Source: Leptolyngbya subtilissima AS-A7
GTDB taxonomy: Bacteria; Cyanobacteriota; Cyanobacteriia; Phormidesmidales; Phormidesmidaceae
Direction: 5' to 3'
Assembly: GCF_039962255.1 (NCBI RefSeq)
Contig: NZ_JAMPKY010000004.1
Coordinates: 124,001 to 188,000, forward strand
DNA length: 64,000 bases
In this document: in pieces, positions 51,557-60,139 of the stretch
How positions within the stretch are numbered: the first letter of the stretch is position 1
Layout: every line of letters starts with the position of its first letter
Program-made: the position numbers and the translations under genes
The notes under the pieces: generated by a model
What the model saw: the letters and a program-made list of their open reading frames with translations, nothing else
Told to the model about the DNA's origin: nothing
The model's database searches: none

Positions 51557-52393
51557 CTACCCACCTTCCACCGAGTGAATCGCCGACACGAGTCGCTGCC
51601 GTAGGCGGATAAACTCCGGCATGGTGCGCAAGTCGCTAATGCTCATGGATTTGAGCACGTCGCGGAAGGGGTTGGAAATTTGCTGGACGATGCGGCCGGG
51701 GTGGGCATGCATCACGACGATGCGGGTAGCCAAAATCATGGCTTCTTCGACATCGTGAGTAATGAAAAAGATGGTTTTTTGAGTCTGCTGCCAGATTTTG
51801 TGCAGGTGCATCTGCATCGATTCGCGGGTGAGGGCGTCGAGGGCACCGAAGGGCTCATCCATAAGCACAACGCGGGGAGTAGCAGCTAGGGTGCGGGCGA
51901 TCGCGGCTCGCTGCTGCATACCTCCAGATAGCTGGTGGGGCAGACGCTGGCTGGCCTCGGTGAGTCCCACCAAGTCAAGATAGTAGGCAACTCGCTGTCT
52001 GAGAGTGAAGTCGGGTTCGCCCTGCATTTTAGGGCCAAAGCCCACGTTGTCGGCAATGGAGAGCCAGGGCAGCAGGTTGGGTCGCTGAAACACAACTCCC
52101 ACTTCGGCAGTGGGGGCACTGTGAGATTTGCCGCCGATATAAACCGCCCCGGCAGTGGGGGGCTGATAGCCCGCCAGCACCCGCAGCAGCGAGGTTTTGC
52201 CGCAGCCCGATGACCCCAGCACGCAGACAAAATCCCCAGCAATGAGGTCGAGATTAATGTTTCGCAGGGCCTCGACCCGCTGAGCCCCATGACCAAAATG
52301 CAGGTTAATATCTCGCAGGGCCACGACGACATCTTGAGACAAAGACGGGCTTTGAGTAGTAACTGGGCTGGTGGTGCGGCTAGAAAACGCCAT
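51557..52393 (-). CDS. tauB: Taurine-type ABC transporter ATP-binding protein
   Basis: 278 residues: Walker A GSSGCGKTS, signature LSGGMQQRAAIARTL, Walker [17 protein letters not shown], switch IFFITHDVEEAM. The TauB-like FFITHDVEEA and C-terminal DVLKSMSISDLRTMPEF fit the taurine subgroup. It is 11 bases from the upstream tauA gene, so the two are tightly coupled. Confidence 0.9.
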   Translation of the reverse strand: MAFSSRTTSPVTTQSPSLSQDVVVALRDINLHFGHGAQRVEALRNINLDLIAGDFVCVLGSSGCGKTSLLRVLAGYQPPTAGAVYIGGKSHSAPTAEVGVVFQRPNLLPWLSIADNVGFGPKMQGEPDFTLRQRVAYYLDLVGLTEASQRLPHQLSGGMQQRAAIARTLAATPRVVLMDEPFGALDALTRESMQMHLHKIWQQTQKTIFFITHDVEEAMILATRIVVMHAHPGRIVQQISNPFRDVLKSMSISDLRTMPEFIRLRQRLVSAIHSVEGG

Positions 52394-52404
52394 AGTTGGT
52401 TGCC

Positions 52405-53469
52405 TTAAGACTTGAGGGTGTCGTTGCGCAGGTGTTGCTGAAAGGTAGTGATATCGGCGGCCCGATCAATCGCTTTTTGCTTCACCAAAAATTCGGCAGA
52501 ATCTTTCAGCACATCGGCAAAGTCACCAGGCTGGTCGGGAGTGCCCAAAAACTTCGCGTCAGCCTGCTCTGCGGAAGTGAGCCAGATGATGCCCTTAGAG
52601 CTGGCCAGCGATTCTTCTGGCGTCAGACCCAACTCTTTGGCTAGGGCCTCAGCCGCTTCATCAGGGTTGGTACGATAAAACTCCACCGCTTCATCTAGCA
52701 CGGCGATGTACTGGCGCAGCGCATCGGTATGGTTTTGGGCAAAGTCTTTGTGCACTAGACCCACGTCGGCGGTGAGTACGCCGCGATCGGCCAAATCTGC
52801 AGAGGTCGTAAGAATCTGGCCGCCATCGCTGACCAGTCGGGTGAGGTGAGGCTCCCACACGTAGGCGGCATCAATATCACCCCGCTGCCAGGCGGCCACC
52901 AAATCCTGGGGCTGCAAGTCGAGCAGAGTGAGACTAGCAGAGTCGACGCCGTCTTGCTCCAGCAGAGCCAGCAGACTGAAGTGGGTAGTAGAGCCAAAGG
53001 GAACTGCCACCTTCTTGCCCGCTAAATCTTTTGTGCTGGCAATGCCGTTGCGCACCGCCAGAGCCTCGGCATCGCCAATCACGTCGTGAATGAAATACAC
53101 CTCGTAGGGCAACCCCTGAGAAATGCCGACGGCCACAGGCACCGACCCCGCTAGCCCAAAATCGATGCCGTTGGCCGCAAAGGCAGTATTGACATCGCGC
53201 CCCGAGTCAAAGCTGGAGTACTGAATCTTGCTGTTAGGGAAAGCTTTTTCGGTCAGCCCCAGGGCCTTGGCTAACAGCTCAGCGTTGGGAATTACCTGGT
53301 AACCGATGCGAATTGTTGCCGGAGCCGCGACGCCGGAGCTACCCTCAGCATTCGCCGGATCAGCGGCGCTATCAGCCGGAGTGGTAGTGGTGGGCGCGCA
53401 GCTTGCTGCAATTAGCGGCAGGCTGACACCGGCTAAGCTGTAGAGAAAATGGCGTCGTCTGAGGGGCAT
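52405..53469 (-). CDS. tauA: Taurine-type ABC transporter substrate-binding lipoprotein
   Basis: 354 residues. The leader RRRHFLYSLAGVSLPLIAASC has a lipobox Cys24 and an Arg-rich n-region. Binding-fold motifs: IRIGYQVIPNAELLAKALG, FDSGRDVNTAFAANGIDFGL, DVIGDAEALAVRN, VPFGSTTHFSLLALLEQDGV and RGDIDAAYVWEPHLTRLV. TauA-like features (YSSFDSGRDVNTA) favour taurine, though specificity is not certain. Confidence 0.9.
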   Translation of the reverse strand: MPLRRRHFLYSLAGVSLPLIAASCAPTTTTPADSAADPANAEGSSGVAAPATIRIGYQVIPNAELLAKALGLTEKAFPNSKIQYSSFDSGRDVNTAFAANGIDFGLAGSVPVAVGISQGLPYEVYFIHDVIGDAEALAVRNGIASTKDLAGKKVAVPFGSTTHFSLLALLEQDGVDSASLTLLDLQPQDLVAAWQRGDIDAAYVWEPHLTRLVSDGGQILTTSADLADRGVLTADVGLVHKDFAQNHTDALRQYIAVLDEAVEFYRTNPDEAAEALAKELGLTPEESLASSKGIIWLTSAEQADAKFLGTPDQPGDFADVLKDSAEFLVKQKAIDRAADITTFQQHLRNDTLKS

Positions 53470-53477
53470 GGTGTGTC

Positions 53478-53600
53478 CTTTTTGGGGTAGGGAGTGGATG
53501 GGTGGATGGGTAGGGGGTGGATGGGGGAGGAGAAAGTTTTAAGTTTTGAATTCATGCTCTAAATCCAAAACTCAAAACTTACTGGCTACTCCATCACCCC
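53478..53600. repeat. GGATGGG repeat and AAGTTTTGAATTC inverted repeat, junction 4
   Basis: GAGTGGATGGGTGGATGGGT and GGGGGTGGATGGGGGAGGAG, then AAGTTTTAAGTTTTGAATTC facing AAAACTCAAAACTT, then CCATCACCCCATCACTCCC. Confidence 0.7.
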
Positions 53601-53601
53601 A

Positions 53602-54426
53602 TCACTCCCTACCCACCCAGGTCAGGTGCGATCGCATCACCCAGCGCAGCAGCCAGTCCAATGCCACGGCAATGCCGCCCATGATGAAAATGCCGACAAA
53701 GATGACATCGCTACGCAGAAATTTGCTGGCGTCGAGCACCATCCAGCCGATGCCGGAGACGGCGGCGACCATTTCGGCGGCAACTAGAGTGGTGTAGGCA
53801 AAACCGATCGCCGTGCGCAGCCCGGTAAATAAATCTGGCAGCACCGAGGGAAAAATCACGTAGCGAAAGATTTGCCAGCGGTTGGCCCCCAAAGATTGGG
53901 AGCCGAGAATGCGATCGCGGGGCACTCGCTGCACCCCCGCCACCGCAGCGATGAACAGGGGCGCAAAGGCCGCCAAGAAGAGTAGGGCAATCTTCGAGGC
54001 ATTCTCAATGCCTAGCCAAATCACCAGCAGGGTGTAATAAGCCAGGGGCGGCAGGGGGCGATAGAACTCGATCAGCGGCTCAATCACAGCCCGCAGTTTG
54101 TCGAAAGCTCCGCAGGCCATGCCCAACGGCACTGCAATCAGCACCGCTAAAATCAGCGCTACCCCCAGCCGATAGAGGCTTTCCCAAATGTGAAAGAGCA
54201 GCGGCACGCCTTTGTAGCCATTCACCACAATGTCCACAAAGGCTTTTAGCACCGCCTCTGGGGTCGGCAAAAATAACGGACTCACCCAGCCCGCGTGGCT
54301 CGCCACCCACCACAACCCCAGCACCGTTGCCACCGAGGCCAGAGAAATCCAGCCGTCACCAGCCAACCACCGCCGCCGGGTGGGGAGCGTTGGCGTGACT
54401 GGGGTTTGGGTAGCGGGGGTGAGCAT
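53602..54426 (-). CDS. tauC: Taurine-type ABC transporter permease
   Basis: 274 residues from MLTPATQTPV. Helices include WISLASVATVLGLWWVASHA and the EAA loop VPRDRILGSQSLGANRWQIF to FPSVLPDLFTGLRTAIGFAY. TauC-type. Frames extending 48 codons upstream encode only repeat-derived Pro/His/Ser sequence. The Met is preceded by ACCCCC, not a ribosome site. Confidence 0.9.
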   Translation of the reverse strand: MLTPATQTPVTPTLPTRRRWLAGDGWISLASVATVLGLWWVASHAGWVSPLFLPTPEAVLKAFVDIVVNGYKGVPLLFHIWESLYRLGVALILAVLIAVPLGMACGAFDKLRAVIEPLIEFYRPLPPLAYYTLLVIWLGIENASKIALLFLAAFAPLFIAAVAGVQRVPRDRILGSQSLGANRWQIFRYVIFPSVLPDLFTGLRTAIGFAYTTLVAAEMVAAVSGIGWMVLDASKFLRSDVIFVGIFIMGGIAVALDWLLRWVMRSHLTWVGRE

Positions 54427-54580
54427 GGGGGTTAGAGGGTGGATGGGTGGATGGGTAAGGGATAGGGGATAGGGGGTGGATGGGTAAGGGGTAGAGGCTT
54501 CAGGCTGGTGAGAATAGCGGTCAGGGAGTAGGGAAAAAACGAGCGCACAAAGCCCCATCCACCCATCCACTCATCCACCC
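54427..54580. repeat. Inverted heptamer-like repeat, junction 5
   Basis: GAGGGTGGATGGGTGGATGG, GGGGTGGATGGGTAAGGGGT, then after ~90 bases CATCCACCCATCCACTCATC. A full-length hairpin-forming copy. Confidence 0.75.
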
Positions 54581-54585
54581 CTCAC

Positions 54586-55668
54586 CTACCGGGCTGCGAC
54601 TTTTTCGATAAACTGCGGGTCGACTAAGGAATCCACAACGGCATTCACATCAGTATTAGCGGGCACCACGCCGCTCTTTTTCAGCACGTCTCCGGCGGCG
54701 GTGATGGTGTCTTTGTGGATGGTGCCAATTACGCTGTTGGTCAGGTCGGTGCGCTCGAGCTGTTTGGCGGCCACGTTTTTCTCTAGGCCCGCTGCTTCGG
54801 CGAGAATTGATTCGAGTTCTGCCGGGTTTTCGAGCGACCACTGGCGAGCTTTTTCGTAGGCGGCTAGCACGCGCTCTACGTAGGCGGGGTGGGTGTTGGC
54901 AAACTCTTCCCGCACGTTGAGAAAGCCGTAGGTGTTGAGGTCGGGGTTGCGGAAGAAGAGTTTAGACCCCTGCTCTAGCTCGGTTTTGGCCATGTGGGGG
55001 TCAAGGCCAGCCCAGGCATCGACATCGCCGCGCTCTAGGGCTGTTCTGCCGTCGGCGTGCTGCAGCTGCACGACTTCGAGATCGCTTTCAGAGAGCCCCA
55101 CTTGGTCGAGGGCGCGCAGCAAGAAGATATGGGGGTCGGTGCCCTTGGTAGCGGCCACCTTTTTGCCTTTCAGGTCTTCGACTTTGCTGATGCCGGTGTC
55201 GGGGCGGGTGACCAGGGCCGTCCACTCGGGTTTGGAGTAGATGTAGACCGACTTGATCGGGTTGCCGTTGGCTTTGCCCAGCAGGGCAGCGGCCCCGGCA
55301 GTGGAGCCAAAGTCAATGCTGCGGCTGTTGAGCAGTTCTAGGGCTTTGTTACTGCCCTGGCTCTGCACCCATTCCACATTGACGTTGTCTTTGGCTAGGT
55401 CTTCTTCTAGCCAGCCTTTGGCTTTGAGCACTAGGCTAACGGGGTTGTAGTAGGCAAAATCTATCCGCACTGCGCTGGGCACTGCGGCAGCGGTAGCCCC
55501 TGAACTAGCGGCGTCGCTGCTGGGAGAGGGTTGGGCGCAACTGTTCAGCACCGCTACGCAAAAGGCGGTAGTGATGGCTAACATGCCTCGCAGCCACTGC
55601 CGCCTAGCCATCCGGCTGAGGGGGCGAATCTGTAGGGACGAAAATCGAAGACTACGAAACCGGAGCAT
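54586..55668 (-). CDS. ssuA: Aliphatic sulfonate ABC transporter substrate-binding protein 2
   Basis: 360 residues. A long basic leader then WLRGMLAITTAFCVAVLNSC (lipobox Cys). SsuA motifs: VRIDFAYYNPVSLVLKAKGW, EWVQSQGSNKALELLNSRSI, TAGAAALLGKANG, KVAATKGTDPHIFLLRAL, RGDVDAWAGLDPHMAK. It lies next to tauC but is of the SsuA type, so it may feed either permease. Confidence 0.9.
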   Translation of the reverse strand: MLRFRSLRFSSLQIRPLSRMARRQWLRGMLAITTAFCVAVLNSCAQPSPSSDAASSGATAAAVPSAVRIDFAYYNPVSLVLKAKGWLEEDLAKDNVNVEWVQSQGSNKALELLNSRSIDFGSTAGAAALLGKANGNPIKSVYIYSKPEWTALVTRPDTGISKVEDLKGKKVAATKGTDPHIFLLRALDQVGLSESDLEVVQLQHADGRTALERGDVDAWAGLDPHMAKTELEQGSKLFFRNPDLNTYGFLNVREEFANTHPAYVERVLAAYEKARQWSLENPAELESILAEAAGLEKNVAAKQLERTDLTNSVIGTIHKDTITAAGDVLKKSGVVPANTDVNAVVDSLVDPQFIEKVAAR

Positions 55669-55758
55669 TGCTATACCTACGCTGAGTCAAAAAGGAAAAC
55701 GAATTAGAAAATGCCGAGGCTGAGAAATAAATTCTCGGCAGTAGAGCTAGCGCTACCC

Positions 55759-56364
55759 CTAGCGAAAGAGCTGGTCGTACTCGGGGCCAACTTGCCAACC
55801 GAAGGCTTTGGTGAGTCGATTAGAGAGGCCAAACTGGGCGGCAATTTCAGCGGCTTCGAGGATGGCGCGATCGCTCAACCCTACCGCCCTCAGCGGCTCT
55901 AGCTCCAATGGATCTAGGTCGCGGGCGAGCTGACTGATCAGCACTGCAAAGTCGGCCAGGGCTTGCTCGCGCGGGGTCAGCTCTAAATTTTCGCGATTGG
56001 TCACCAGGTCATCGGCAAAGGCGGCATCGCCGGTCACTTCTCGCAGCGCCGCTTTGTGGGTGGTGACGCAGGACTGGCAGTGGTTAGTGGCAGAAGAAAC
56101 GACGGCAATAATTTCGCGCTCTTTTGCAGAGAGTTCGCCTTCGCCATACATCAGCTCGCGGTAGTAGTTGAACCACAGCCGCAGGTGCTCAGGAATCAGC
56201 GAAAACCCTTTGAAGTAGGGATGCACCAGGCCAAGCTTTTTCCGCTGATCGGCAAAGATGGCCTGAATATCGGCAGGCAGACTGGCCTCATCGGGCACGT
56301 TCAGCCAGGAGACCGGTTTAACTGAGGACAGGGTTGGAGCGGGTGGAGTGAGGGATTGAGTCAT
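55759..56364 (-). CDS. Peroxidase-related AhpD/CMD-fold protein
   Basis: 201 residues. Cys96-x-x-Cys99 in SSATNHCQSCVTTHKAAL and downstream LTPREQALADFAVLISQLA match the uncharacterised peroxidase-related (carboxymuconolactone decarboxylase-like) family. The redox cysteine pair suggests thiol-dependent peroxide removal, useful next to flavin oxygenases that leak peroxide. The C-terminus FGLSNRLTKAFGWQVGPEYD is intact. Confidence 0.9.
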   Translation of the reverse strand: MTQSLTPPAPTLSSVKPVSWLNVPDEASLPADIQAIFADQRKKLGLVHPYFKGFSLIPEHLRLWFNYYRELMYGEGELSAKEREIIAVVSSATNHCQSCVTTHKAALREVTGDAAFADDLVTNRENLELTPREQALADFAVLISQLARDLDPLELEPLRAVGLSDRAILEAAEIAAQFGLSNRLTKAFGWQVGPEYDQLFR

Positions 56365-56388
56365 GGGAAGTTTCCTGAATGGGTAGGG

Positions 56389-57573
56389 TTAGGAATATTG
56401 GGTGGGGGTGGGGTAGACGCCGTTGAGGAACCAGTTGCCGGTGTCGCGCAGCTTGTAGTCGGCGGGGTCGTGGAGGGTGAAGGTGCGCAGGTCGCGCCAG
56501 TAGCGATCGAACCCGTAGGCGGTGGCGGTGGCACGGCTGCCGGTGACTTCAAAGATGCGGTTGGCAATCTCTAGCCCTACTTTGCTAGCAAAGGCTTTGG
56601 CGGCCCCGACCCGCACCGCCACTTCTCCCCGTTCTTCGTGGGTGAGGGCGTCGCCTTTGTCCCAGGCGGCCTGGACCAGTGGGGCCACGCTAGCGGCCAG
56701 TTGGTTAGCGGCCTCTAGTTGCACCCATAGATCGCCGTAGTGGTGCAGTACGTAGGGGTCGAGGGTAATGCCGCTGACCCCAGAGGTGATCCAGGGGCGG
56801 CTTTTGGCTTGGGTGTACTGGCGGGCGGCCTGGAGCGCGGCTTCGGCAATGCCCAGATAAACGTAGGTTTTGCCGAGCTGAGCTACGGGGCCGGGCAGGG
56901 TGGCAAAGGCCCCATCGGGATCGGGGGCTGGGCCATAGATTTCGTCGGGTGCGACCCAAACGTTATTGAAGCTGAGGCTGTTGCTGGCGGTGCGGCGCTG
57001 GCCAACGTTGTCCCAGTCGTCCTGGATGGTGACACCATCGCGATCGCTCGGAATCGCCAAAAACAAGGGCAGCTCGACGCCGTCTTGCACCGCCGAAAAC
57101 ACCCAGCGATCGGCGGCAGGAATGCCGGTACCAAACCCCTTTTCGCCATTCAGCCGAAAGCCCTCGCCGTCGGGGGTAAGCTTGAGCCGCTCGTCGCGGG
57201 TGTTGATGGCGTTGCCCCAAAACCACTGGTGCTGGGCGGTACCGCGATAGTCGCGCTCTTTTTGCGCCACGGTGCCGAGGGAATGGGCCAGGGTGACAAG
57301 ACCGATGTGGTTGACGTAGAGCTGGCCAATGGAGCCATCGGCCTTAGCAAGTTCTTTGACCACCTGATATAAGGTGACTAAATCGGCTCCGGCCCCGCCA
57401 TATTCCTGGGGCACAACGAGGGGCAACAGGCCAAGGTCTCGCAGGCGAGACACTTCTAATGTAGGAATGCCGGCGGTGCGATCGCGCTCCACCGCACTAG
57501 CCGCTAGCTCCTGAGCCAGGGCCGCAGCGGTGGCGAGAATGCTGGATTTGTCGAGGCGTTCGAGGACGGGCAT
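56389..57573 (-). CDS. sfnB: Acyl-CoA-dehydrogenase-fold monooxygenase, SfnB-like 2
   Basis: 394 residues: PLVVPQEYGGAGADLVTLYQ, LAKADGSIGQLYVNHIGLVT, HQWFWGNAINTRDERLKL, GTGIPAADRWVFSA, FNNVWVAPDEIYGPAPDPDG and C-terminal EIANRIFEVTGSRATATAYG. It is collinear with the 47.9 kb protein but clearly diverged. SfnB-type proteins help use sulfones. The internal ATG is chosen because the upstream frame is repeat-derived. Confidence 0.86.
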   Translation of the reverse strand: MPVLERLDKSSILATAAALAQELAASAVERDRTAGIPTLEVSRLRDLGLLPLVVPQEYGGAGADLVTLYQVVKELAKADGSIGQLYVNHIGLVTLAHSLGTVAQKERDYRGTAQHQWFWGNAINTRDERLKLTPDGEGFRLNGEKGFGTGIPAADRWVFSAVQDGVELPLFLAIPSDRDGVTIQDDWDNVGQRRTASNSLSFNNVWVAPDEIYGPAPDPDGAFATLPGPVAQLGKTYVYLGIAEAALQAARQYTQAKSRPWITSGVSGITLDPYVLHHYGDLWVQLEAANQLAASVAPLVQAAWDKGDALTHEERGEVAVRVGAAKAFASKVGLEIANRIFEVTGSRATATAYGFDRYWRDLRTFTLHDPADYKLRDTGNWFLNGVYPTPTQYS

Positions 57574-57722
57574 GGGGGTGAGGGGGTAGGGGGTGGATGG
57601 GTAGGCGGGTAGGGGATGGATGGGTAAGGGGGTAGGGGGTGGATGGGTAGGCGGGTAAGCAAGCAACTAACTCATCCACTCATCCACTCATCTACTCATC
57701 CACCCATCCACCCATCCACTCC
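57574..57722. repeat. Inverted heptamer-like repeat, junction 6
   Basis: GGGGGTAGGGGGTGGATGGG and GTAGGCGGGTAGGGGATGGA units, a short AAGCAAGCAACTAA loop, then ACTCATCCACTCATCCACTC and CATCCACCCATCCACCCATC. The most extended copy, nearly continuous from gene start to gene stop. Confidence 0.8.
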
Positions 57723-57726
57723 CCAC

Positions 57727-58869
57727 CTAACTGGCTGGAGCAGGCACCTTATCGTTGGCCATAATCTCGCCCAGTGGGCTGACGTAGCGGCTGGGGGCTG
57801 CCGTGGGCAGGTTCTCCAGGGGTAGTTTGGGGAATACGAGTTCGGCGAAGCGGTAGGCTTCTTCGAGGTGGGGGTAGCCGGAGAAGATAAAGGTGTCGAT
57901 GCCCAGGTCGATGTATTCCTGCATGCGCTGGGCGACGGTGTCGGGGTCGCCAACCAGGGCGGTGCCGGCTCCGCCGCGCACCAGGCCAACGCCGGCCCAA
58001 AGGTTGGGGCTAATTTCGAGGCTGTCGCGGCGACCGCCGTGGAGGGCGACCATGCGGCGCTGGCCTTCGGAGTCGGCGTGGGCTAGGGCTTTTTGGGCGG
58101 CGGCGATGGTGTCGTCATCCAAATAGCGAATTAGGTCGTTGGCGGCGTCCCAGGCTTGGGCATTGGTTTCGCGCACGATGACGTGGAGGCGAATGCCGAA
58201 GCGCAGGGTGCGTCCGTGGGCTTCAGCGAGCTGGCGTACTTCGGCAATTTTTTCGGCCACCTGGGCCGGGGGTTCGCCCCAGGTGAGGTAGAGGTCTACG
58301 TGCTTGGCGGCAATTTCTTTGGCGATCGGTGAGGAGCCGCCGAAATACAGCGGCGGGTAGGGGTCTTGCACCGGGGGAAACAGCAGCTTTGAACCTTTCA
58401 CCGTCAGGTGCTTGCCCTCAAAATCCACCACCTGCTGCTGCATGACGCCGCGCCAGACTTCGAGAAATTCGTCGGTGAGTTCGTAGCGCTGTTGCTTGTC
58501 GAGGTGCAGGCCATCGGCGGCTAGCTCGTAGGGGTCGCCGCCAGTGACAACGTTGACCAGCAGTCGGCCCTTGGAGATGCGATCGAAGGTTGCTGCCATG
58601 CGGGCGGCCATGCCGGGGGAGCTGATGCCGGGGCGAATCGCCACTAGGAACTTCATGCGCTTGGTGGCTGCGATCAATGAGGCGGCGGTGATCCAGGCGT
58701 CTTCGCAGGATTTGCCGGTGGGCAGCAGCGCCCCAGCGTAGCCCAGCTGATCGATCGCACCAGCCAGCTGCCGCAGATAGTCGGCGGTGATGGCGCGACC
58801 TCCCACAGCGGTGCCTAGGTAGCGGCCGTCGCCGTGGGTCGGTATAAACCAGTGAATGTCGAGGCTCAT
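57727..58869 (-). CDS. ssuD: FMNH2-dependent alkanesulfonate monooxygenase
   Basis: 380 residues. SsuD features: [34 protein letters not shown] (Cys of the active site), [34 protein letters not shown] (His) and the flexible loop [16 protein letters not shown]. It releases sulfite from C1-C14 alkanesulfonates using FMNH2 and O2. It is distinct from the DszA-like enzyme at 46.5 kb, so the cluster covers two substrate classes. Confidence 0.95.
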   Translation of the reverse strand: MSLDIHWFIPTHGDGRYLGTAVGGRAITADYLRQLAGAIDQLGYAGALLPTGKSCEDAWITAASLIAATKRMKFLVAIRPGISSPGMAARMAATFDRISKGRLLVNVVTGGDPYELAADGLHLDKQQRYELTDEFLEVWRGVMQQQVVDFEGKHLTVKGSKLLFPPVQDPYPPLYFGGSSPIAKEIAAKHVDLYLTWGEPPAQVAEKIAEVRQLAEAHGRTLRFGIRLHVIVRETNAQAWDAANDLIRYLDDDTIAAAQKALAHADSEGQRRMVALHGGRRDSLEISPNLWAGVGLVRGGAGTALVGDPDTVAQRMQEYIDLGIDTFIFSGYPHLEEAYRFAELVFPKLPLENLPTAAPSRYVSPLGEIMANDKVPAPAS

Positions 58870-58991
58870 AGCAATGAAAAACGCGAGAGAACAACGAAGA
58901 GAAAAGACGTAGGAGAGAGTCAGAAGCGCATGCGCAGCGTTAGAGCTGTATCGGCCCTACGTCAAGCTTTGAGTGCCCTGGTGAGCATTAC

Positions 58992-60104
58992 CTAGCTGTT
59001 CCAAATGACGGTAGAGACATCAATTTCTTTAGGAATCAGCTGTAGCTCATAGAAGGTGTCGGCAATATCTTGCTGGTAGGTCACCACCTCGTCGGTGATG
59101 GGTTGAATGCCGTAGCCGCGCCGACTTTCCACTAGATCCAGCACGTCGGTGGGAATGCCCAACTCGTTGGACAGAAACTTAGAGACCTCGGCCGGGTTTT
59201 CTTTGGCAAAGGTGCTGATAGTTTCGGCCTCTTCTAAAACCGCTTTAAGCACGTCGGGCTGACTATCGGCAAAAGATTTGGTGGCAAGATAGAAGCCTCG
59301 ATTGCGAGCGATGCCTTTGCCGTCGCGCAGGGTTCTGGCTCCCAGCTGTTTTTCTGCCGCTCCCTGGAAGGGGTCCCAAATAACCCAGGCATCGACGCTA
59401 TTTTGCTCAAAGGCCGAGCGGGCATCGCCGGGGGGCAGGTAAGCGGTCTCGATATCGCTGTACTGCAAACCCGCTTCTTCTAAGGCTTTGACCAGCAGGT
59501 AGTGGACGTTTGAACCCTTGTTGAGAGCCACTTTCTTACCCTTTAGCTCGGCGACGCTCTGAATGGGCGAGTCTTTCTGCACAAGGATGGCTTCGGCAAG
59601 CGAACCAACGTCTTCCCAGGCGACGTAGACCAGGGGGGCATCGGCGGCTTGGGCAAAGATCGGCGGGGTTTCGCCCGTGTAGGCCACGTCGATGCTGCCC
59701 ACGTTGAGGGCTTCGAGCATTTGGGGGCCAGCGGCAAACTCATTCCAGGTGATGGGGAAGGCCTCGGCCTCAAAGCGCTTTTCGAGGAGTTTCTGGTTCT
59801 TGAGCAGATTTAGCACTGTGGATGACTTTTGGTAGCCCACCCGCAACTGCTTGGTGGCAGCGGGGGCGGCACCACCGGCACTGGCTTGGGTCGCGCCGGT
59901 CTCGGCCAGGGGTGCAGACTCGCTGCTGCAAGCCCCTACCGCACCGGCCAGGGCCATGCCCCCCAAGAACATGCCACCTCGGCGCAGAAACCGGCGGCGG
60001 GAGGTTGACCCCCACAACGCTGAGGTTTGGGCCTGGCTATGGGAGTGGTTATAGCGAGTCGCAATCTGCAAAGATTTTTCAAACTCCGTCTTTTCAAAAT
60101 TCAT
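58992..60104 (-). CDS. ssuA: Aliphatic sulfonate ABC transporter substrate-binding protein 3
   Basis: 370 residues from MNFEKTEF. A Tat-type signal with SRRRFLRRG and a lipobox VGAC, then LRVGYQKSSTVLNLLKNQKL, GPQMLEALNVGSIDVAYTGE, DVGSLAEAILVQKDSPIQSV, GSNVHYLLVKALEEAG and SVDAWVIWDPFQGAAE. It is similar in plan to protein 4 just upstream, the result of gene duplication. An upstream GTG/ATG frame at 60203 is not preferred. Confidence 0.92.
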   Translation of the reverse strand: MNFEKTEFEKSLQIATRYNHSHSQAQTSALWGSTSRRRFLRRGGMFLGGMALAGAVGACSSESAPLAETGATQASAGGAAPAATKQLRVGYQKSSTVLNLLKNQKLLEKRFEAEAFPITWNEFAAGPQMLEALNVGSIDVAYTGETPPIFAQAADAPLVYVAWEDVGSLAEAILVQKDSPIQSVAELKGKKVALNKGSNVHYLLVKALEEAGLQYSDIETAYLPPGDARSAFEQNSVDAWVIWDPFQGAAEKQLGARTLRDGKGIARNRGFYLATKSFADSQPDVLKAVLEEAETISTFAKENPAEVSKFLSNELGIPTDVLDLVESRRGYGIQPITDEVVTYQQDIADTFYELQLIPKEIDVSTVIWNS

Positions 60105-60139
60105 GGGTGGGCTCAACTTTGGTGAATGGCAATGGGGAG

